A stretch of DNA of 11,529 nucleotides from Candidatus Hydrothermarchaeota archaeon (GTDB taxonomy: Archaea; Hydrothermarchaeota; Hydrothermarchaeia; Hydrothermarchaeales; WAQR01). Location: assembly GCA_015520145.1 (NCBI GenBank), contig WAQR01000221.1, positions 1-11,529 on the forward strand. The letters are read 5' to 3'. Position 1 is the first letter of the stretch. Each line of letters starts with the position of its first letter. The position numbers and the translations under genes are program-made. This document shows, piece after piece, positions 7,297-11,529 of the stretch. The notes beneath the pieces were generated by a model. The model saw only the letters and a program-made list of their open reading frames with translations. It searched no databases and was not told the origin of the DNA.

Positions 7297-7306
7297 ATAT
7301 ATATAG
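7297..7306 (+). promoter_or_regulatory. TATA box of the CetZ operon
   Basis: ATATATATAG lies about 50 bases before the ATG at 7350. A start around 7327 would give a leader of about 22 bases containing GGAGG at 7338-7342, the same geometry as on the other side of this divergent region. Confidence 0.5.
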
Positions 7307-7349
7307 GGATAAGCTAATAATTCTACACTACTCTTTTGGAGGAACGACA

Positions 7350-8498
7350 ATGAAGGTTTTAGTAATAGGTCTAGGACAGGCTGGAGGAAAAATCGCAGAC
7401 CTGTTTTTAATGGATGATAGAAAGAGTCATGTACCCCATACATTTGATGCAATAGCTGTAAATACTGCTATATCAGATTTAATGGGACTTTCATATATCC
7501 CGCAGGAAGACCGCATTCTGCTCGGAGAGACCGCAGTGAAAGGTCATGGGGTCGGCGCGGATAACAGGAAGGCTGCTGAGATTGCAGAAGATGAGGTCGA
7601 GATTATACTCGGGAGAGTATCAAAATCAAACGTGAGCAATATTGATGCGTTCTTCCTGATCGCCGGACTTGGCGGCGGGACTGGAAGCGGTGTAATCTCA
7701 GTCGTAGCAAAGCATCTAAAGAGGGTCTATGATGAACCGGTATACGGGATAGCGGTTCTGCCTGCGGAAAATGAGGGAGATATCTATACCTTAAACGCTG
7801 CAAGAAGCCTTAAAGCACTTCTGCCGAACTGCGATGCAACGATACTCGTCGATAACGGCGCATTCCTTCGCTCAGGTGAAAGTGTGAGGCAGGCATATGA
7901 CAGGATAAATGCCGAGGTTGTAAAGAGGGTCGGGATTATATGCAGGTCGGGAGAGACCAGGTCAAGAAAACATGTCGGCGAGATGGTCGTAGACGCTTCA
8001 GAAGTAATAAATACCTTTAGAGGCGGGGCTATTTGCAGTATAGGTTATGCATCCGAGATGGTTCAAAGAGAGAGTTTCTTTTCCAGGTTATTCAGGCCAA
8101 AGAGATATGAGATCGGGAAGGCGTCGAGGATCCTATCTGTGGTAAAAAGAGCGGTTAAAGGCAGGCTTCTATTACCCTGCGATTACAGGTCTGCAAACAA
8201 GGCCCTTATCATCCTGGCAGGACCGCCAACCCAGCTCGACAGGAAAGGGATAGAAAAGGCACGGGAATGGCTTGAGGCAACTATCTCCGGTACAGAGGTG
8301 CGGGGCGGGGATTATCCATTATTAAAAAGCAGTTATGTCGGCTGTGTCGTCTTACTTGCCGGGATATCCAATGCACCAAGAGTCAAGAAGATGCTGGAAA
8401 AGGCCAAAGGTGTCCAGGAGAAGGTTGGTAAAGTGGGTGTCGAGCCGAAAAAGGAAAAGGATCTTGACTACCTCCTCGGGGACATAGATAATCTGTAA
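7350..8498 (+). CDS. cetZ: CetZ-type tubulin/FtsZ-superfamily GTPase
   Basis: Full-length CetZ-like protein of 382 residues (CetZs are usually 350-400). CetZs are archaeal cytoskeletal GTPases that control cell shape in haloarchaea rather than division. GTP-binding loops are all present: T1 GLGQAGGK (7-14), T3 KGHGVGADNRKA (64-75) and the tubulin signature GGGTGSG in T4 (108-114). The T7 region MVVDASEVINTF (212-223) has acidic Asp215 and Glu218, which would complete the GTPase site of the next subunit in a filament. The C-terminal domain includes KALIILAGP (284-292) and the GTEVRGGDYP stretch (314-323) seen in CetZs. A charged Lys/Glu linker then leads to a hydrophobic tail DLDYLLGDIDNL. GGAGG sits seven bases before the ATG. 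First gene of an operon, with the next start 14 bases after its TAA. CetZ rather than FtsZ is chosen because of the GQAGGK and KGHGVGADN signatures. Confidence 0.92.
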   Translation: MKVLVIGLGQAGGKIADLFLMDDRKSHVPHTFDAIAVNTAISDLMGLSYIPQEDRILLGETAVKGHGVGADNRKAAEIAEDEVEIILGRVSKSNVSNIDAFFLIAGLGGGTGSGVISVVAKHLKRVYDEPVYGIAVLPAENEGDIYTLNAARSLKALLPNCDATILVDNGAFLRSGESVRQAYDRINAEVVKRVGIICRSGETRSRKHVGEMVVDASEVINTFRGGAICSIGYASEMVQRESFFSRLFRPKRYEIGKASRILSVVKRAVKGRLLLPCDYRSANKALIILAGPPTQLDRKGIEKAREWLEATISGTEVRGGDYPLLKSSYVGCVVLLAGISNAPRVKKMLEKAKGVQEKVGKVGVEPKKEKDLDYLLGDIDNL

Positions 8499-8512
8499 CA
8501 GGGTGCAAGATA

Positions 8513-9280
8513 ATGCTGTCTCTGGTAGGTATTGGCGGTGCTGGAAGCAGGATAGTAGAGTCCTTTTACAGAAAGGACATAGTCGGGAGCATAATTAAGA
8601 GGATATCTTTTAGAGGCGGAGATTATGTAAGAGGTGTTGCAATCGATACCTCAGATAATATAACTGCCCTTCGTGCAATACCCGCGGAAAACAGGGTACT
8701 TATAGGCAGCAGCAGGGCAAAGGGTCACGGAACAGGAGGGAACGTGGAACTTGGAAGAAAGATCGTAGAAGAAGAGATTGAGCTGGCAATGAATGCAATC
8801 AGGAGGGCAAATTACGAGAAGCCAGAGGTGTTCTTTGTGAGTGCCGGGATAGGCGGCGGGACGGGTACAGGCGGACTCCCTGTAATAGCAAGGAGGATAA
8901 AGATAACATACAACGTTCCTGTTATCGGGGTACTGGTACTCCCTTCAAAGAGCGAGGGAACACTTTATGTAAAAAACGCATTTAAAAACTTTGGCACTGT
9001 TGCAAAATCAGTGGACGGCGTAATATGCGCTGACAACAGCGTCCTGACAAATAGAGGCGAGGACATCCTTTCAAGTTACAGGGAAATAGACCAGGCGATA
9101 TTCAACTTTCTAAGTGTTATAGAACCTTATGAGATAAAGAGGATAGCCGAAGGCAATATGTGTGCTATCGGTTTTATGAGGACAAGATCCAGTCACATAT
9201 CAATAAAGGACATCATGGAAAAGATGTTCAGGGACTATGTGTATTTCAATGTGGAGAATAAGAAGATTAAAGGCGTATAG
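8513..9280 (+). CDS. Second CetZ-like protein, portion up to an in-frame TAG
   Basis: 255 residues as read to the TAG at 9278-9280. It carries the GTP-binding half of a CetZ-like protein: T1 GIGGAGSRI (6-14), T3 KGHGTGGN (70-77) and the intact T4 signature GGGTGTG (114-120). The helix H7/T7 region is about 15-20 residues shorter than in the upstream paralogue. EPYEIKR (204-210) takes the place of DASEVIN, so acidic residues (Glu204, Glu207) remain but the context differs. As read here the protein stops just before the beta-strand that begins the C-terminal domain, so it would be truncated. The reading frame continues without any shift after the TAG into a recognisable CetZ C-terminal domain (next entry), giving 336 residues if TAG is decoded. 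GGTG at 8502-8505 lies seven bases before the ATG. Same operon as the first CetZ. Confidence 0.85.
   Translation: MLSLVGIGGAGSRIVESFYRKDIVGSIIKRISFRGGDYVRGVAIDTSDNITALRAIPAENRVLIGSSRAKGHGTGGNVELGRKIVEEEIELAMNAIRRANYEKPEVFFVSAGIGGGTGTGGLPVIARRIKITYNVPVIGVLVLPSKSEGTLYVKNAFKNFGTVAKSVDGVICADNSVLTNRGEDILSSYREIDQAIFNFLSVIEPYEIKRIAEGNMCAIGFMRTRSSHISIKDIMEKMFRDYVYFNVENKKIKGV
9278..9280 (+). other. In-frame TAG: candidate pyrrolysine/readthrough codon
   Basis: TAG sits where the paralogue has the Ala/Lys just before the LIIL strand. The codons on both sides are in one frame, with no insertion or deletion. Some methanogens and relatives decode UAG as pyrrolysine (PylS, tRNA-Pyl). The tRNA and enzymes are not in this window. 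A nonsense mutation is the competing explanation. Confidence 0.5.
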
Positions 9281-9523
9281 CTGATTATATATGGAGATAT
9301 GAATAACGTGTACGGACAGGAATTTGCAAAGGGGTTTGTGGAAAAGAAATATAAGGCAGAACTGGAATACATCTTTAAAGACGACCCGAATGCTAAATAT
9401 TTAAATATAGGATTGATTATTACTGGATTATCGGATATTGAAAAAGAGTTCGAAATAAAGACCGAAGAGAAGAAACCCCTATCTGAACTGGAAGAATTAT
9501 TAGGAGATATAAAGCCCTTATGA
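9281..9523 (+). CDS. In-frame continuation: C-terminal domain and tail of the second CetZ-like protein
   Basis: Eighty residues follow the TAG in the same frame, ending in TGA. They begin LIIYGD, matching ALIILAG of the upstream CetZ. A helix (QEFAKGFVEKKY) follows, then a strand LNIGLIITGL matching GCVVLLAGI. A charged linker leads to the tail LSELEELLGDIKPL, which matches the first CetZ's DLDYLLGDIDNL. A gene finder may call a 74-residue gene from ATG 9299. That start would cut off the LII strand, and its only ribosome site, GGAG, is just two bases from the ATG, too close to work well. An independent gene is therefore unlikely. Readthrough to one 336-residue protein is the best fit, and a disrupted gene is the alternative. 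Confidence 0.7.
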   Translation: MIIYGDMNNVYGQEFAKGFVEKKYKAELEYIFKDDPNAKYLNIGLIITGLSDIEKEFEIKTEEKKPLSELEELLGDIKPL

Positions 9524-9529
9524 CCCAGG

Positions 9530-9554
9530 ATTATAAAGATGATTATTATAAAGA
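9530..9554 (+). promoter_or_regulatory. Duplicated ATTATAAAGA, possible internal promoter
   Basis: ATTATAAAGA occurs at 9530-9539 and again at 9545-9554, in the 60-base gap before the membrane-protein gene. Each copy contains TATAAA. The first copy would place a start near 9560, just before the GGAGG at 9572-9576, so an internal promoter is possible. It may equally be a chance A/T-rich duplication. Confidence 0.3.
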
Positions 9555-9583
9555 GGATTATGAGAGTAGTAGGAGGAAAGACG

Positions 9584-10411
9584 ATGAGCTGCAAAAGTAG
9601 ACTGTTCCTGACATTATTTTTTTCTCTATTGATTGGAAGTTCTATAGGTTACGCTGCGGTGGATGATTATCTGGCACCTTCAAAATCGGAGGTTTCGCCA
9701 TCCACATCCGCGAGAATAGACCAGCCTGTAACCGCTGTGATGGTTTTGAAAAATATTGGTGTTGTACCTGAAGAAGCAAAACTTAATATATCAACCGAGC
9801 TGACAAGTCCCGCGTTTATAATAAATATAGATAACGAAACTACCGAACGGGGTGCGCCTGAAGTTGAGCTGGACCTGCCGTCAGATGGAGTAAAGGAGAT
9901 AACCATAAGGGTCAGCGGATTTGCACCCGAGGTAGAGAAGCTGACTGTAATCGATGTTTTAAATGTAAAAACCTATGTCAAATACAAGGGTGAGGACGGG
10001 GTGTACCAGGACGAGGGACGGCTGACATTGAAGATTTCTGATGTCGAGATACGGGAGACTCTAAGAGAGATAGATACCGCAGAGGCAAAGCTTGCAGAGG
10101 CAGAGAGTATTGTCAGCTCACTTAAAAGCAAAGGAGTGAATACCGTCAGCCTGGAGTCACAGATCCAGACAGCAAAAGACCTCATCGAAAATGCAAAAGA
10201 GGGCCATGAACGCGGGCAGGTCGATCTTGCAAAAAGTACCGCGACAAGCGCATCGGCGATATTGAACCAGGTCATTTCTGATGCAGGTCAACTTGGCAAA
10301 GAAAAGAAGACCGAGGGCAATATCAAAAAATATGCTACAATCGCCGGGGCGGTCATACTTGTGATTCTTGTAATTCTTTTTATAACAAAGAGAAGAGAAG
10401 AGCTGGGTTGA
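9584..10411 (+). CDS. Type I membrane protein: signal peptide, beta-rich ectodomain, coiled coil, C-terminal TM
   Basis: Protein of 275 residues that I do not recognise as a named family. Residues 1-23 are a signal peptide (CKSRLFLTLFFSLLIGSSIGYA, likely cleaved after the Ala). Residues 25-150 are beta-strand rich with a pattern like CARDB/NEW-type Ig-fold domains (VTAVMVLKNIGVVPEEAKLNI ... EITIRVSGFAPE), with N-glycosylation sequons NIS and NET. Residues about 150-235 are strongly helical with heptad-like Ala/Leu/Glu spacing (EAKLAEAESIVSSL ... QIQTAKDLIENAKEG), a likely coiled coil or four-helix element. Residues about 245-266 are one transmembrane helix, followed by a short basic/acidic cytoplasmic tail KRREELG. 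Start 9584 is chosen over the upstream in-frame ATG 9539 because GGAGG lies seven bases before it and it puts the signal peptide at the N-terminus. It sits between CetZ-like genes with the next start seven bases after its TGA, so a role as membrane partner of the CetZ proteins is inferred. Confidence 0.8.
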   Translation: MSCKSRLFLTLFFSLLIGSSIGYAAVDDYLAPSKSEVSPSTSARIDQPVTAVMVLKNIGVVPEEAKLNISTELTSPAFIINIDNETTERGAPEVELDLPSDGVKEITIRVSGFAPEVEKLTVIDVLNVKTYVKYKGEDGVYQDEGRLTLKISDVEIRETLREIDTAEAKLAEAESIVSSLKSKGVNTVSLESQIQTAKDLIENAKEGHERGQVDLAKSTATSASAILNQVISDAGQLGKEKKTEGNIKKYATIAGAVILVILVILFITKRREELG

Positions 10412-10418
10412 TATCAAA

Positions 10419-11529
10419 TTGAAGCCGTTTATTGTAGGTGTGGGAAGGGCTGGAAGCAGGATTGCAAATCTATTTTTTAAAAGGAGCGGGACAAGGACAC
10501 CATATATCGGTGTTATATTAGATACGGAAAAGTCAAACCTGCACTATTTCTCACATAGATACAAACTCCTACTTGGCGAGAAATTCGTGGATGGAAACGG
10601 GACTGGCGGGAATCTCAGGCTTGGAAAGGAGATAATGGATGCTGAGAAATACAGGATTGTAGAGAAGATGGATACGATTAAGACTGATATTGACTGTATT
10701 TTTGTGATATCCGGCATGGGCGGGGGGACTGGCGGGGCGGTTGATGTGCTGATGGAAGAGCTGAGGAAGAGCTATGTAGAACCGGTATATTATGCAGGGA
10801 TACTCCCCTCAGAAGAGGATCCTGAGAAGGTGGTGATGAATTTCTCACAGACCTTTAAGTCAGTGGTCGGGAGCTGTGATTCTATCTTCCCGATAGATAG
10901 CGATTATATGAGGAAAAAACGAAGTCTTAGAGGCTCATTTAACCGTCTAAATGAGATGATATTCAGGCATTTTAGCAGCCTGTTCGATGTCGGGGAATAC
11001 AGGTCAAAGGAGGAACTTGGCGGGCAGATTATGGGGTCGACAGATGCAATAAATACATTAAACGGTGTCAGTTCGATTGGACAGGAAGTCTATGAGTTAA
11101 AGGAAAGCATGATGTTCCGTAAATCTGGACGGGATCTGGACAAACCGGAACTTGTGGTTTCTATGACCGAGAATGCGACTACCAAAACCCTCCTCCCTTT
11201 TGATGTGAAGGATTCTAATAAGGCGCTTGTAATCGTTTCAGGGCCGAGGAGATACCTGGATTTTCTTGGGAGTATACCTGCAAGGCTGTGGGTGGAGAAG
11301 AATATAGGCGGGATCGAGGTGAGGGGCGGGGATATCCCGGGGGTTGATAAGAGAGACCTGGAGGTTACGGTTGTATTTTCAGGTATCAGGAAGTCTGCCA
11401 GGATAAGGTACCTGTATCAGCTTGGTAATATGGCGAAAAACAGGGGAATCTATTCTGAAAAGGTCTCGAGGATATTTGATAAACTGAAGGTCCTGGATTC
11501 CAGGATTGCAGGGATTAACGAAGATTTCA
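10419..11529 (+). CDS. Third, divergent CetZ-like protein (TTG start, runs off window)
   Basis: Open frame of 370 codons from TTG 10419 to the window edge without a stop, so the C-terminus is missing. The TTG is the only start that keeps the first beta-strand and T1 loop (KPFIVGVGRAGSRI). It lies seven bases after the membrane-protein TGA, with only a weak GGTTGAT upstream, so translational coupling is likely. Motifs are T1 GVGRAGSR (7-14), T3 DGNGTGGNLRLG (58-69) and T4 GGGTGGA (101-107), where the usual last Gly is Ala. The T7 region reads QIMGSTDAINTL, with Gly206 where the first CetZ has Asp215 and Asp209 in place of Glu218. The C-terminal domain is well kept: NKALVIVSGP, GGIEVRGGDIPG and LEVTVVFSGI. 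CetZ-family membership is therefore clear, but GTP hydrolysis may be impaired. It may be a regulatory or capping subunit of a mixed filament; this is inference. Confidence 0.87.
   Translation, partial: MKPFIVGVGRAGSRIANLFFKRSGTRTPYIGVILDTEKSNLHYFSHRYKLLLGEKFVDGNGTGGNLRLGKEIMDAEKYRIVEKMDTIKTDIDCIFVISGMGGGTGGAVDVLMEELRKSYVEPVYYAGILPSEEDPEKVVMNFSQTFKSVVGSCDSIFPIDSDYMRKKRSLRGSFNRLNEMIFRHFSSLFDVGEYRSKEELGGQIMGSTDAINTLNGVSSIGQEVYELKESMMFRKSGRDLDKPELVVSMTENATTKTLLPFDVKDSNKALVIVSGPRRYLDFLGSIPARLWVEKNIGGIEVRGGDIPGVDKRDLEVTVVFSGIRKSARIRYLYQLGNMAKNRGIYSEKVSRIFDKLKVLDSRIAGINEDF

Larger units (their letters stand above)
7002..7349. other. Divergent intergenic promoter region (348 bp)
   Basis: This gap separates the minus-strand glycosyltransferase unit from the plus-strand CetZ operon. 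It contains a TATA-like box for each direction near its two ends. A 10-base palindrome ATATCGATAT lies around 7242-7251, and the core (about 7070-7240) has no convincing open reading frame, tRNA or strong hairpin. The palindrome is a possible operator site, unsupported by a second copy. Confidence 0.6.

Noticed and set aside
9299..9523. Stand-alone 74-residue gene
   Set aside because: Same frame as the upstream CetZ-like gene, begins inside the C-terminal domain, and the only GGAG is two bases from the ATG. It is better read as the continuation past the TAG.
7350..11529. FtsZl-1 type membrane-remodelling locus or canonical ftsZ division cluster
   Set aside because: The partners expected for FtsZl-1 (von Willebrand A protein, dedicated GTPase) and for division (SepF, FtsZ1/2 features) are not seen. 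T1/T3 and the EVRGGDYP-type region point to CetZ.
1..11529. CRISPR array, tRNA/rRNA genes, insertion sequences
   Set aside because: No regularly spaced repeats, no tRNA-like cloverleaf in the gaps and no transposase or terminal repeats were found on reading both strands by eye.

Overview
The window looks like a piece of a euryarchaeal genome, most likely a methanogen or methanotroph-related (ANME-like) lineage. The grounds are a CofD enzyme of coenzyme F420 synthesis, an operon partner of the DUF447 family and a CitG-like partner (both common in methanogens), and tubulin/FtsZ-superfamily proteins of the archaeal CetZ type. Promoters are TATA-box type, and strong GGAGG or GGTG ribosome sites precede most starts. 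I cannot name a genus from sequence alone.

Layout: (1) 1-259 is non-coding, with two TATA-like boxes and a nested inverted repeat. (2) 260-1543 (+) is a predicted lipoprotein with a calcium-binding TSP3-type repeat, a Pro/Thr linker and a seven-bladed propeller. (3) On the minus strand, 4195 down to 1583 is a three-gene operon: cofD, a CitG-like protein (start overlaps the cofD stop) and a DUF447 flavin-binding protein. (4) Also on the minus strand, 7001 down to 4322 is a two-gene unit: a GT4 glycosyltransferase fused to a phosphomannose-isomerase-type cupin, and an overlapping cytoplasmic GH5-like glycosidase. This pair is visibly richer in G+C than its surroundings. (5) 7002-7349 is a divergent promoter region. 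(6) From 7350 to the window edge (+) runs a tight operon of CetZ-like proteins. It holds a complete CetZ, a second CetZ-like gene crossed by an in-frame TAG, a signal-peptide/coiled-coil/C-terminal-TM membrane protein, and a third divergent CetZ-like gene that starts with TTG and runs off the window.

The most interesting unit is the last. Three paralogous tubulin-superfamily proteins share an operon with a single-pass membrane protein. The first has canonical GTPase motifs. The second has a normal nucleotide-binding loop, but the T7 region is shortened and changed. The third deviates in both T4 and T7. The first two end in a shared LLGDI-containing tail. This suggests a multi-subunit, possibly hetero-polymeric, cytoskeletal system attached to the membrane. 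The second gene reaches its tail only if the TAG at 9278-9280 is translated, for example as pyrrolysine. The sequence after the TAG stays in frame and is recognisably the missing CetZ C-terminal domain, so readthrough or a very recent nonsense mutation are the main explanations.

Stop codons of the other complete genes are TAA (lipoprotein, CofD, first CetZ), TGA (DUF447, CitG-like, glycosyltransferase, membrane protein) and TAG (glycosidase only). TAG is therefore not clearly absent as a terminator here.
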